Assembly (NCBI GenBank): GCA_017523325.1
Contig: JAFWWO010000011.1
Location: 1-34,045 of the forward strand
From: Anaerotignum sp.
GTDB lineage: Bacteria; Bacillota; Clostridia; Lachnospirales; Anaerotignaceae
DNA: 34,045 bases
Direction of reading: 5' to 3'
In this document: positions 7,894-16,370 of the stretch, piece by piece
How the letters are laid out: every line of letters starts with the position of its first letter
Position numbering within the stretch: the stretch's first letter is position 1
Notes under the pieces: model-generated
The model's input: the letters and a program-made list of their open reading frames with translations, nothing else
The model's database searches: none
Told to the model about the DNA's origin: nothing
Program-made: the position numbers and the translations under genes

Positions 7894-8892
7894 TTACTGC
7901 ATTACTTTTTCTGCAAAATCCGTACGAACCAAATCTTCATAAGGCACACGACCGGTCAGTTCGCCGCCTTTTTCCATAATATCCTGAATGAGAGTAAAGC
8001 CATCCTTGGAGAATGTGGGGTCTTCCTTCCAGCTATCCTGTGCTTTATACCGCTCAATGATGGTGGTCAGGGTTTCCAGATCCGTATCGGGGAACTGGGG
8101 AAGAATGGCTTCTGCAATTTCCGCAGAGGTATGTTCCTTCACCCAAAGCTGCCCCTTATAAATGGCACGGGTGAAAGCTTCAATGGTTTCAGGGTGGTTC
8201 TCCATAAAATCGTCTCTTGCCATATAAACCGTATAGGGCACAAAGCCGCTGGCTTCTCCCAGAGATGCCACGATATGCCCGCTTCCGCTTTGCTCCAGTG
8301 TGGTGGCAACCGGCTCGAACTCTACGGTATAATCGCCGACATCACCTGTAAAGGCGCCGGCAGTGGAGGAGAAGTCAATGTTATTGATAATTTCTACATC
8401 TTCGCCGATTGTGAGGCCGTTTTCTTTCAATACATATTCCAGAACCAGCTCCGGCATACCGCCCAATCTGCCGCCGATGATGGATTTCCCCTTCAGGTCT
8501 GCCCATTTGAAATCAGGCTCTTCTTCTCTGGAAACGAGGAAATTGCCCGCCCGTTGGGTCAGCTGTATAAATGCCTTGGGATAATCCTCCTTGCCTTCGT
8601 TATAGACGTATAAGCCGGCTTCCGTGCCCAAAAGAGCAATATCTGCCGCATCGGAAAGCAATGCAGTCATGGATTTATCGGCACCGTTGCCCACAGCCAC
8701 AGAAACCTCCAAACCTTCTTCTTCAAAAAAACCTTTTTCCAGTGCCACATATTGTGGTGCATAAAAAACGGAGTGAACCACTTCGTTCAAACGAACGGGC
8801 TGTAACGCTTCGGGCTCCGTTTCCGTTCCACAGCCTGCACAGAGGGAGAGCGCCAAAAGGCCCGCTGTTGCAGAACAAATCATTTTTTTCAT
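7894..8892 (-). CDS. NMT1/SsuA-type ABC substrate-binding lipoprotein (orphan)
   Basis: The 332-residue product is an exported lipoprotein: MKKM, a hydrophobic core, and a lipobox-like CAGC with Cys21 as the lipidated residue. The mature part follows the NMT1/THI5/SsuA type II periplasmic-binding fold: VFYAPQYVALEKGFFEEEGLEV, then a DAADIALLG segment, DLKGKSIIGGRLGGMPE, and a C-terminal YKAQDSWKEDP block. Relatives deliver nitrate, sulfonates, taurine or thiamine-precursor pyrimidines to ABC importers. The ligand cannot be told from sequence. No permease or ATPase gene is adjacent, so it probably works with a transporter encoded elsewhere. The start is set by AGGAGG at 8899-8904 (minus strand). 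It is transcribed divergently from polA. Confidence 0.88.
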   Translation of the reverse strand: MKKMICSATAGLLALSLCAGCGTETEPEALQPVRLNEVVHSVFYAPQYVALEKGFFEEEGLEVSVAVGNGADKSMTALLSDAADIALLGTEAGLYVYNEGKEDYPKAFIQLTQRAGNFLVSREEEPDFKWADLKGKSIIGGRLGGMPELVLEYVLKENGLTIGEDVEIINNIDFSSTAGAFTGDVGDYTVEFEPVATTLEQSGSGHIVASLGEASGFVPYTVYMARDDFMENHPETIEAFTRAIYKGQLWVKEHTSAEIAEAILPQFPDTDLETLTTIIERYKAQDSWKEDPTFSKDGFTLIQDIMEKGGELTGRVPYEDLVRTDFAEKVMQ

Positions 8893-9008
8893 GTTTGACC
8901 TCCTAAAGGAAAACTGATTATGGTTTTACTATATGCAAGTAAATGGAAAAAAGTATGTGGTTTGGGATATTTTTTTGCCGAGGAATATATTTTTTGCGGA
9001 AAATAGTG

Positions 9009-9014
9009 TATAAT
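9009..9014 (+). promoter_or_regulatory. Candidate -10 element for the polA operon
   Basis: A consensus TATAAT lies 77 nt before the polA start codon. No convincing -35 hexamer is present at 16-18 bp, where the sequence is A/T-rich (TATATT), so this is only a partial promoter call. Confidence 0.35.
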
Positions 9015-9091
9015 GTTCGAGGATAGTAGGAAAAAACAATGAAACAGAATTCTTTTTTGAATAAAAATGTGACAAATATCGGGAGGCTTTT

Positions 9092-11746
9092 ATGGCTGAA
9101 AAAATCATGTTGATTGACGGTAACAGCATTATAAACCGCGCGTTTTACGGCGTGCCGTTATTAACAAATGCAGAAGGGCGCCATACCAACGGGGTGTATG
9201 GTTTTTTGAATATTTTGTTTAAGCTGTTGGGCGAGGAAAAGCCGGAATATCTGGCAGTGGCCTTTGATTTACACGCACCCACTTTTCGGCATAAGACATT
9301 TACGGAATATAAGGGCACCAGAAAGGGAATGCCTCCGGAATTACGGGAGCAAATGCCTTTATTAAAAGACGTTTTGCAGTCCATGCATATTCCTATTTTT
9401 GAGGTGGAGGGCTTTGAGGCCGATGATATTTTAGGTACCCTTTCGGCCTTGGCGGAAAAGGACGGGATATTGCCCGTGGTGGTTTCCGGTGATCGGGATT
9501 TGCTCCAGATTGCGGGGGAAAAGCTAAAAGTACGTATTCCCAAAACAAAGGGCGGACGAACGGAAACAGAGGATTACTACGCCGCCGATGTGGTGGAGAA
9601 ATACGGTGTAACGCCCTTGGAATTTATTGATGTAAAGGCATTGATGGGGGATTCCTCCGACAATATCCCCGGTGTGCCGGGTATTGGGGAGAAAACCGCC
9701 ATTAAAATCATACAGGAATATCATGATTTGGAAACGGCCATTGCCCATGCAGCGGAGATTAAGCCCAAAAAAGCATCGGAAAATCTGATGGAATTTCAAG
9801 AACAGGCAAGGCTCAGCAAATACCTTGCCACCATCATTCGGGATATGCCTTTGGAATGGAACAAAAATACCTTGAAAATTGGGGATATGTTCAATCAAGA
9901 GGCCTATGAATGGATAAAACGGCTGGAATTCAAGAGTATGTTTAGTCGCTTTGAGGGGAATGCTCCTGTCAAAAAAACGGATGCGGTATATCGTCTTGTT
10001 TCCACAAAGGAAGAAGCCAAAAGTGTGGCTAATGCTCTGGAAAAAGCAGAAACGGGATACGGTTTTATTTTTGACGGAGAGGAATGTCGGGGTTTGGCTC
10101 TATACCGGCCAAATTTGGGCGGTGTTTGGATAGAAGTGAGTGCCGCATTGTCTATGGCGGATATTCTGGAGATTTTCCGAGATTTTTTTGCCGACGATGC
10201 CTATATCAAAATCGGGCACGATACCAAAAGAGATAGAAAGCTATTGCGGCAATTTGGCTATGATGAGCCGGAGGTTGCTTTTGATACCGCCATTGCCGCC
10301 TATATCCTCAATGCCACGGGAAGCTCTTATGAATATGACGATATTTCCCGTAGCTTCTTGAATGAAAGCTGTCCCTCAGCGGAGGAAGTTTTGGGGAAGG
10401 GCAGAACGAAGAAGGCGTTTCTTGCCCTTTCTGCGGAAGAACGGACGGCTTTTGCCGCAAGACAGGCGGAGATATTTTTTCGTGCAAAGTCTGTTATGGA
10501 AGAAAGCCTGCGGGAGAACCAACAGGAAAGCCTATTTTATGATATAGAAATGCCCTTGATTTCTGTTCTTGCCGATATGGAGCGGTACGGCATCAAGGTG
10601 GATAAACAGGTGCTTTTGACCTACCAAAAACAGTTGGAGGATAGCCTGCAAGGCATTACCGATGAAATTTTTGCCCTTTCCGGAGAGGAGTTTAATCTGA
10701 ATTCTCCGAAGCAGTTGGGTGTGATATTATTTGAAAAGCTGGGGCTGAAAGGCGGCAAGAAAACAAAAACGGGATATTCCACAGCGGCAGACGTATTGGA
10801 AAAACTGCGGCATGACCACCCCATTGTGGAGAAAATATTGTATTACCGTCAGCTGGCCAAGCTGAAAAGCACCTATGCCGATGGGCTTTTAGCGGTGATG
10901 GACGAAAAAACGGAAAAAATCTATTCCACGTTCCACCAGACCATTACGGCAACAGGGCGTATCAGCTCGACGGAGCCGAATTTGCAAAATATCCCCGTGC
11001 GGCTGGAATTGGGGCGGGAGCTGAGGAAGGTCTTTATTCCCGAAAGCGAGGAGTATTGCTTTTTAGATGCGGATTATTCCCAGATTGAACTGCGGGTGCT
11101 GGCGCATATCTCCGGCGATGAAACGTTGATTGATGCTTTTCGGCATAATCAGGATATTCACCGTATTACGGCGTCACAGGTGTTTCATGTGCCCTTTGAT
11201 GAAGTGACGCCCCTGCAAAGGAGCAATGCGAAAGCTGTGAATTTCGGAATTGTTTATGGTATTGGCTCTTTTAGCCTGAGTCAGGATTTGGGTATCACCA
11301 GAAAAGAGGCGGAGCAGTATATCGCCGCTTATTTTACGAAATATCCAAAAATCAAAACCTATATGGAAAAAACCATTGCCGATGCCACGGAAAAGGGATA
11401 TGTTTCCACCCTTTGGCATAGAAGGCGGGCGATGCCGGAGCTGCAAAGCGGCAATTTTGTCCAGCGTTCCTTTGGGGAGCGGGTGGCTATGAATATGCCC
11501 ATTCAAGGCAGTGCTGCGGATATTATCAAAATCGCTATGGTAAAGGTGCATCGCGCCTTAAAGGAAGGGGGCTTTCGCTCCCGACTGATTTTGCAGGTCC
11601 ATGATGAATTGCTTATTGAAACCTATAAACCGGAGAAAGAAGCCGTTTCGGCCATATTAAAGGAAAATATGGAGCAGGCGGCGGAACTGCTTGTGCCGCT
11701 GGATGTAGATGTGCATGAGGGAAACTCTTGGTTTGAGGCAAAATAA
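9092..11746 (+). CDS. polA: DNA polymerase I
   Basis: The 884-residue product is the repair and Okazaki-fragment polymerase. Residues 1-290 form the 5'-3' exonuclease/FEN domain (LIDGNSIINRAFYG, EADDILGTL, SGDRDLLQI, MGDSSDNIPGVPGIGEKTA). Residues ~295-475 form the 3'-5' exonuclease-like domain. Residues ~480-884 form the polymerase domain, with motif A Asp661 (DYSQIELR), the O-helix residues Lys714, Phe718 and Tyr722, and motif C Asp838 (VHDEL). In the exonuclease domain, Asp328/Glu330 and Asp381 occupy the first metal-site positions. The third motif (Tyr and Asp in E. coli) reads Phe454...Gln458, so proofreading is probably lost, as in other Firmicutes. It leads a five-gene cluster; coaE starts 12 nt downstream. 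Confidence 0.98.
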   Translation: MAEKIMLIDGNSIINRAFYGVPLLTNAEGRHTNGVYGFLNILFKLLGEEKPEYLAVAFDLHAPTFRHKTFTEYKGTRKGMPPELREQMPLLKDVLQSMHIPIFEVEGFEADDILGTLSALAEKDGILPVVVSGDRDLLQIAGEKLKVRIPKTKGGRTETEDYYAADVVEKYGVTPLEFIDVKALMGDSSDNIPGVPGIGEKTAIKIIQEYHDLETAIAHAAEIKPKKASENLMEFQEQARLSKYLATIIRDMPLEWNKNTLKIGDMFNQEAYEWIKRLEFKSMFSRFEGNAPVKKTDAVYRLVSTKEEAKSVANALEKAETGYGFIFDGEECRGLALYRPNLGGVWIEVSAALSMADILEIFRDFFADDAYIKIGHDTKRDRKLLRQFGYDEPEVAFDTAIAAYILNATGSSYEYDDISRSFLNESCPSAEEVLGKGRTKKAFLALSAEERTAFAARQAEIFFRAKSVMEESLRENQQESLFYDIEMPLISVLADMERYGIKVDKQVLLTYQKQLEDSLQGITDEIFALSGEEFNLNSPKQLGVILFEKLGLKGGKKTKTGYSTAADVLEKLRHDHPIVEKILYYRQLAKLKSTYADGLLAVMDEKTEKIYSTFHQTITATGRISSTEPNLQNIPVRLELGRELRKVFIPESEEYCFLDADYSQIELRVLAHISGDETLIDAFRHNQDIHRITASQVFHVPFDEVTPLQRSNAKAVNFGIVYGIGSFSLSQDLGITRKEAEQYIAAYFTKYPKIKTYMEKTIADATEKGYVSTLWHRRRAMPELQSGNFVQRSFGERVAMNMPIQGSAADIIKIAMVKVHRALKEGGFRSRLILQVHDELLIETYKPEKEAVSAILKENMEQAAELLVPLDVDVHEGNSWFEAK

Positions 11747-11758
11747 TAGGGGGAAGAA

Positions 11759-12349
11759 ATGAAGGTCATTGGATTAACGGGAGGAACCGGCAGCGGCAAA
11801 AGCGTTGTCAGCCGCAGACTGGAGAAAGCCGGTGCCCGGATTGTAGATGCGGATAAAATCGGCCATGAAATCATTGAAAAAGGCAAACCGGCTTATACAG
11901 AAATTGTGGAGTATTTTGGAAATGGCATGTTAGACGAACAGGGACATATTGTCCGCCGCAGGTTGGGGGAGATTGTGTTCCATGATGCACAAAAGCTGGC
12001 ATTTCTGAATCAATGTACCCATAAATATATCATTGCAGAGGTAAAACGCCAAATTGCAGAGGCCAAAGAGATGGGCAGAGCGAAGGCCGTTGTCATTGAT
12101 GCTCCTCTTTTGCTGGAAGCGGGGCTGGAGCGGCTCTGTGATGCGGTCTGGGTGGTTTTTGCGGAGGAGGAGGTTCGTATCCGCCGCATTATGGAGCGGG
12201 ACGGCGTATCTTATGAATTGGCACAGGCGCGGATTGGAAAACAGAAGCCGTGGGCGGAATATGAAAAAGCCGCCGATGTTATCATTGACAACAGCAGAGA
12301 TATTCCGTTTTTGGAGAAACAGTTACAGAAACTTTTGGAAACCTTATGA
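11759..12349 (+). CDS. coaE: Dephospho-CoA kinase
   Basis: The 196-residue P-loop kinase performs the last step of coenzyme A synthesis, ATP-dependent phosphorylation of the 3'-hydroxyl of dephospho-CoA. Seen directly: the Walker A motif GGTGSGKS at residues 8-15, the DADKIGHE motif around residue 31, VVIDAPLLLEAGL in the middle, and a C-terminal DVIIDNS segment typical of CoaE. Length is normal. The ATG follows AGGGGGAAGAA. The polA-coaE order with a transglycosylase gene next is a recurrent clostridial arrangement, which supports a shared transcript. Confidence 0.96.
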   Translation: MKVIGLTGGTGSGKSVVSRRLEKAGARIVDADKIGHEIIEKGKPAYTEIVEYFGNGMLDEQGHIVRRRLGEIVFHDAQKLAFLNQCTHKYIIAEVKRQIAEAKEMGRAKAVVIDAPLLLEAGLERLCDAVWVVFAEEEVRIRRIMERDGVSYELAQARIGKQKPWAEYEKAADVIIDNSRDIPFLEKQLQKLLETL

Positions 12350-12366
12350 TAGGATGAGAATAAGAA

Positions 12367-12918
12367 ATGATACGGTTATTGAAACGATTATTTACATTGG
12401 TACTGACGCTTTTTTTGATAGGAGCTTTTGCCTATTTTGTGCTGCTGCCCAGAGTTTTGCCGAGAGATTATCGGGAATTTGTTGAACGGTATGCAGGACA
12501 ATATCAGCTGGAGGATTCCCTGGTATATGCCGTAATTTTTTGTGAAAGTCATTTTAATGCCCGGGCGGTTTCTTCCGCAGGCGCCATTGGGCTGATGCAG
12601 GTGACGGAGGAAACAGGCCAATGGGCAGCAAAGCAGATTGGTTTAGATGCTGCTGCATTAGATTTGACGGACCCTGAAACCAATATCAACGTAGGCTGTT
12701 GGTACTTAAAATGGTTAGATGAAAAATTTAACGGAATACGAGGGACAGGACTTGCCGCCTATAATGCAGGCCATGGAAATGTTGCCAAATGGCTGGCTGA
12801 TGAGGAAAAAAGCAAGGACGGCATCACTCTGGATGAAATACCTTTTGGAGAAACAAAAAGCTATGTAAAACGGGTAGAGATGTTGGAGAAGATTTATCGC
12901 CTTGTGTACCGTATGTAG
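12367..12918 (+). CDS. Membrane-anchored lytic transglycosylase (SLT domain)
   Basis: The 183-residue protein has an N-terminal hydrophobic anchor (about residues 8-28) and a single SLT domain (about 45-175). Catalytic Glu60 lies in FCESHFNARAVS, followed by GLMQVTEETG, the NINVGCWYLKWL motif and LAAYNAGHGNV, all classical family 1 transglycosylase motifs. It should cut the glycan backbone of peptidoglycan at the outer face of the membrane, forming 1,6-anhydro ends. The start codon lies 17 nt after coaE with AGGATGAG upstream. It is short compared with Slt70 but standard for Firmicutes YjbJ-like enzymes. Confidence 0.92.
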   Translation: MIRLLKRLFTLVLTLFLIGAFAYFVLLPRVLPRDYREFVERYAGQYQLEDSLVYAVIFCESHFNARAVSSAGAIGLMQVTEETGQWAAKQIGLDAAALDLTDPETNINVGCWYLKWLDEKFNGIRGTGLAAYNAGHGNVAKWLADEEKSKDGITLDEIPFGETKSYVKRVEMLEKIYRLVYRM

Positions 12919-12934
12919 CTTTTGGGAGGAAACT

Positions 12935-14545
12935 ATGAAAAAAAGAAAATGGCTTCTGCTTTTTGCCTTGTCCTTGTGTCTTTATGGCTGCGGTGAGCAA
13001 ACGGCAGAGCCGGAAGAAAAACACTTTACTGTTTCGGGCGGGCCGAATTTGAATGAAACGGAAGGGGAAACGCTGACCCTTTCCATGCGGGTGCCGGAAA
13101 CATTGAATCCCCTTTTGAATAGAGAAGAAACGGTGGATCGTATCCTAAAATTGCTGTTTCTGCCGTTGCTGGATTTCGATGAAAGTGGAAAGGCAGTGCC
13201 GGCTGTGGCGGAAAGCTGGCAGTTATCGGCGGATGGGAAATCTGTAACAATGCAATTAAACCAAGGCATTGTATGGCAAAATGGTGGGAAGCTGACGGCA
13301 GATGATGTGGTGTTTTCGCTAAATACCATACGAAATGCACCGGAGGACTCGGTTTATAAAAACGTCCTCCAATTTGTCAGCGGATGCGAGAAGGCGGGGG
13401 AATACAGCGTCATTTTTACTTTTCATGAGTCCTTTAGCGGAAATTTGCGGTCATTATGCTTTCCTGTTATTTCTGCCGCATATTATGGCGGAGCAGAAAA
13501 TGGCAATGCCAATATGACACCTGTGGGGAATGGTCCTTTTCGCATGGTGTCCTATGCCCAGGCGTCGGAGCTTTTACTGGAGGCTAGTGATTCCTATTAT
13601 GGCACAACACCGCAGATTCCTGCCATTCGAGTGAAAATTACAGCAGGGGAAGAAACGGATATCAACGCCTTTGAGCGAGGAATGACGGATGTTTTGGTAG
13701 ATGATGCCATGGAGGCAGGGCGTTATACCACCGAAGGGGAAACGGGGGTATATTCCTATGTTTCTTATGCGTATGACTTTATTGGCTTTAATTTTCGCAG
13801 AAATTTGTTCCAAGATAAAGCCCTGCGGCAGGCGGTTGCTTATGCCTTGCCAAAGGAGGAACTGATGGAGAGTGTGTATCTTCAGCATGGCGTAATGACG
13901 AACACACCTGTTTCACCAAAATCTTGGCTGTATGAGGAAAATGTGGCACCCTATAATTACGATAGTGCCATGGCGGCGACCATTTTGAAAAACAGTGGCT
14001 GGCTGGACGCCAATAAAGACGGCAAGCTGGAGAAGGAAACGGAAGGGCAAGTAGAGCCCCTAAAGGCAACGATTTTAGTGAATCAGGAAAATGCCGCCAG
14101 AAGACAGATTGCTGCCAGATTAAAACAAGAATTGCAGGCTATCGGTTTTGAAATCACCATTGATGTGCAGCCCTTTGGAGAATATGAACAGAGGTTTTAT
14201 AACGGAGAATTTGATATCATCGTTGGCGGTTGGAAGTTTTCTGAAATGGCGGATTTATTACCTTTCTTTACTACCGGCGGGCGGTATAACTATATTGGCT
14301 ATGCCAATGAAGAAATGGATCAGTTGTTGGGAGCGGCCCATTCTGCTGTTGGGGAGGGGCAGACCCTTTTGGCATATAGCAGCCTGCAAAAGAAGCTGGC
14401 GGAGGAATTGCCCTATATCAGCATTGCCTATCGCAATCAGGCGGTATTTGCCTCTAAATTTGTAGGGGGAGAGGTTTCTCCTACGGCATTTAACGTATTT
14501 CGGAATATAGAAGCTTGGACCTACGAGAGGAAAGCGGGCGAATGA
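12935..14545 (+). CDS. Family 5 peptide/solute-binding lipoprotein (orphan)
   Basis: The 536-residue lipoprotein has a signal peptide with lipobox LYGC (Cys19). Its mature part matches solute-binding family 5, the DppA/OppA type. Seen: TLNPLLNREETVDRI, VPAVAESWQLSADGKSVT, a WQNGGKLTADDVVFSL segment, GPFRMVSYAQ, FNFRRNLFQDKALRQAVAYA and a C-terminal GGWKFSEMADL region. Relatives bind oligopeptides, heme or nickel complexes; the ligand here is unknown. No permease or ATPase lies nearby. Its position between a lytic transglycosylase and a GalT-like gene raises the idea of murein-peptide capture, but that is inference. The start ATG follows GGGAGGAA; an upstream in-frame start at 12902 overlaps the previous gene and would spoil the signal peptide. 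Confidence 0.9.
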   Translation: MKKRKWLLLFALSLCLYGCGEQTAEPEEKHFTVSGGPNLNETEGETLTLSMRVPETLNPLLNREETVDRILKLLFLPLLDFDESGKAVPAVAESWQLSADGKSVTMQLNQGIVWQNGGKLTADDVVFSLNTIRNAPEDSVYKNVLQFVSGCEKAGEYSVIFTFHESFSGNLRSLCFPVISAAYYGGAENGNANMTPVGNGPFRMVSYAQASELLLEASDSYYGTTPQIPAIRVKITAGEETDINAFERGMTDVLVDDAMEAGRYTTEGETGVYSYVSYAYDFIGFNFRRNLFQDKALRQAVAYALPKEELMESVYLQHGVMTNTPVSPKSWLYEENVAPYNYDSAMAATILKNSGWLDANKDGKLEKETEGQVEPLKATILVNQENAARRQIAARLKQELQAIGFEITIDVQPFGEYEQRFYNGEFDIIVGGWKFSEMADLLPFFTTGGRYNYIGYANEEMDQLLGAAHSAVGEGQTLLAYSSLQKKLAEELPYISIAYRNQAVFASKFVGGEVSPTAFNVFRNIEAWTYERKAGE

Positions 14546-14546
14546 A

Positions 14547-15497
14547 ATGTCTGAATTCAGGAAAAATCCATTGACGGGGGATTTGACCCTTTACGCAGAA
14601 AACAGAAAAAATCGACCTTATGAATTTGTGCATCATACAAAGATGAAAACCGGTACGGGGGAGAACTGCCCGTTTTGCGGCGGACATGAGGGCTGGACCA
14701 CGGAAGCGGTCTATCAGGACGGGGCTGATGCAGATTGGCAGATTCGGGTATTTCCCAATATGTTTCCGGCTGTTTCAGAGGAGAATCGAGAAGCGGGAAG
14801 CGAGACGTTTTACGAACAACAGGCAGGTATCGGCAGACATGAGGTAGTTGTGGATACACGGGAGCATCTGGAAACCATTGATACCTTTTCCGAAGAACGT
14901 ATTGATAGAATACTTGCCGTTTTGCAGGAACGTTCCCATGCTTTACAGGAGGAGCATACGGCCTATGTGCAGATTTTCAAGAATTGCGGCCCTTCCGCGG
15001 GAATGAGTATCCGCCATTCCCATTGGCAGCTCATCGGGTTGCCGTTGGTGCCAAAGAGAATAGGGAATATGGCGGAAAAAATGAAGCAAGCGGATTGCCT
15101 TTTTTGCAAAATGCTGTTGCATGAGCAGAAAGAGAAAATCCGTATTGCGTCAGAAACAAAAGATTTTCTGGCGATTACACCCTATGCCTCCCGCTTCCCC
15201 TATGAGGTGTGGATTGCTCCAAAGCTGCATCGGCGCAGCTTTTGCGAAATGACACCCAAGGAGAGAAAAGACCTTACCCATATCCTTTGGGCGCTATTGC
15301 AGAGAATTGTGGGTATTCGGGAGGAGATAGGATATAATATTTGCATCATAGATGGGCCAAAAAACGAGGATTTTCATTGGCATATCGAGATACTGCCACG
15401 CATTGGTGGCTTTGCGGGTTTTGAATATGCCACCGAATGTTATATCAATATGGTTTTACCAGAAAAAGCAGCAGAATATTACCGAGATAAAAAATAA
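14547..15497 (+). CDS. GalT-like nucleotidyltransferase (HIT superfamily)
   Basis: The 316-residue product has the galactose-1-phosphate uridylyltransferase architecture. The N-terminal half begins FRKNPLTGDLTLYAENR and has a CPFC pair at Cys41/Cys44. The nucleophile motif follows a GPSAGMS segment and reads His157-Ser-His159-Trp-Gln161, where GalT proper has HPHGQ. The C-terminal half has a second Cys pair (CLFC, 184/187) and an HWHIEILPR block near residue 277. Cys pairs suggest zinc. Known relatives transfer nucleotidyl groups between hexose-1-phosphates. No galK, galE or sugar genes are nearby, so galactose as substrate is doubtful and I give no symbol. It starts 1 nt after the preceding stop and ends the polA cluster. 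Confidence 0.78.
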   Translation: MSEFRKNPLTGDLTLYAENRKNRPYEFVHHTKMKTGTGENCPFCGGHEGWTTEAVYQDGADADWQIRVFPNMFPAVSEENREAGSETFYEQQAGIGRHEVVVDTREHLETIDTFSEERIDRILAVLQERSHALQEEHTAYVQIFKNCGPSAGMSIRHSHWQLIGLPLVPKRIGNMAEKMKQADCLFCKMLLHEQKEKIRIASETKDFLAITPYASRFPYEVWIAPKLHRRSFCEMTPKERKDLTHILWALLQRIVGIREEIGYNICIIDGPKNEDFHWHIEILPRIGGFAGFEYATECYINMVLPEKAAEYYRDKK

Positions 15498-15824
15498 AAA
15501 GGACATTGGCGATTTTTCGACAAGACAACATGAAATTGAAGATTCATCGGCGTGCTTAATGAGCATCTAATTAAATTTTATTAGAGAATTAGCTGTTTTT
15601 ATTATGAATCAGCAATTCTGTATAAGAAATAGAAGAATTTCTGCTTTCTTGTATAATAACTACTGCTAACTTTACTCTGCTTTATATCTTTTGATTTTAT
15701 CATTCTCTTTTTCCAATTCCTTCATTTTAGTTTCCTTCTCTCATAAAAAACGATTAGGTTTGAACCCAATCGTTTTTTACTATTTGAGTGAAATTTAATC
15801 TTCAATAGGTGGATATTTACACTT
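15498..15824. other. AT-rich intergenic stretch with hairpins
   Basis: No convincing gene is present. The stretch is visibly richer in A/T than its flanks. It contains an imperfect hairpin (15585-15595 with 15610-15619), a second small inverted repeat (AGAAAT 15625-15630, ATTTCT 15637-15642), and a strong two-way terminator at 15745-15778. A 17-codon minus-strand frame (15672-15725) with a weak ribosome binding site is not supported as a gene. Confidence 0.6.
15745..15778. terminator. Bidirectional terminator
   Basis: AAAAAACGATTAGG at 15745-15758 pairs with CCCAATCGTTTTTT at 15765-15778 across a 6-nt loop, with one mismatch. It ends in T6 on both strands. It can stop the polA-GalT transcript on the plus strand and the DUF3139-like gene on the minus strand. 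Confidence 0.82.
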
Positions 15825-16184
15825 TCAATCAAATGGTTTTTCTAATTCAATTGACTTTGTTTCATCAATAATGCTCAAAACCATTCTATTTAACTTAAAA
15901 TCTTCTCCCTTTTTATGCGTCCACACTTTATAATGATAATAGTATTTATTATTTGGATCATCCTTTAAACTTATGGCTATTAAATATCCCCCGTTTTTCC
16001 AATCTTTATATGCTTTCTTTTCATAAATATTGTTTTCTTTTATTCCCTGCGTATTTATATAATTTCCAAACTCTTTCAGTGCAAAATATTTTTGAACCGG
16101 ATACTGATACACAAAGACTATTCCCATTATTACAACCAAAGCTATCATAATTTTATATTTTTTTCTCACTTTAATAATCCCCAT
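15825..16184 (-). CDS. DUF3139-like small membrane-anchored protein
   Basis: The product of about 119 residues has an N-terminal transmembrane segment (KIMIALVVIMGIVFVYQY) and a soluble domain resembling DUF3139. That domain has a short helix with FGNYINTQGIKENNI and then beta strands, including NKYYYHYKVW. DUF3139 proteins are small single-pass Firmicutes proteins of unknown function. The start is uncertain: ATG at 16184 has no clear ribosome binding site. GTG at 16169 has GGGGA upstream and gives the more typical MRKKYK beginning. A TTG at 16208 is also open. The AT-rich codon choice (AAA, ATA, TAT, AAT) contrasts with neighbouring genes and suggests horizontal acquisition. It is a single gene, followed by the terminator at 15745-15778. 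Confidence 0.65.
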   Translation of the reverse strand: MGIIKVRKKYKIMIALVVIMGIVFVYQYPVQKYFALKEFGNYINTQGIKENNIYEKKAYKDWKNGGYLIAISLKDDPNNKYYYHYKVWTHKKGEDFKLNRMVLSIIDETKSIELEKPFD

Positions 16185-16370
16185 GTTAGCACTTATTTTT
16201 TCTGCCAATTTAATCTGAATTAAGTTGGCTTGTTAATTTGTATTTTATATTTGAGGTTGTTCTATATTGGAATAACTTCTCTTATAGAATACAGCACCAC
16301 CTGTTAAATACTATGTTGTTTTATTTGATAAAGGCTCTTGACATCTTTTTGTCCGAATATCAATGGTTTT

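Noticed and set aside
7882..8613. Plus-strand open frame of 243 codons opposite the NMT1-type lipoprotein
   Set aside because: It is a shadow of the minus-strand lipoprotein gene, which has a signal peptide, lipobox and good ribosome binding site; the plus frame has none of these.
15672..15725. Minus-strand 17-codon frame (MKELEKENDKIKRYKAE)
   Set aside because: It has a modest AAGGA site and looks like a coiled-coil tail of a transposase or regulator, but it is too short and isolated to call a gene or a mobile-element remnant.
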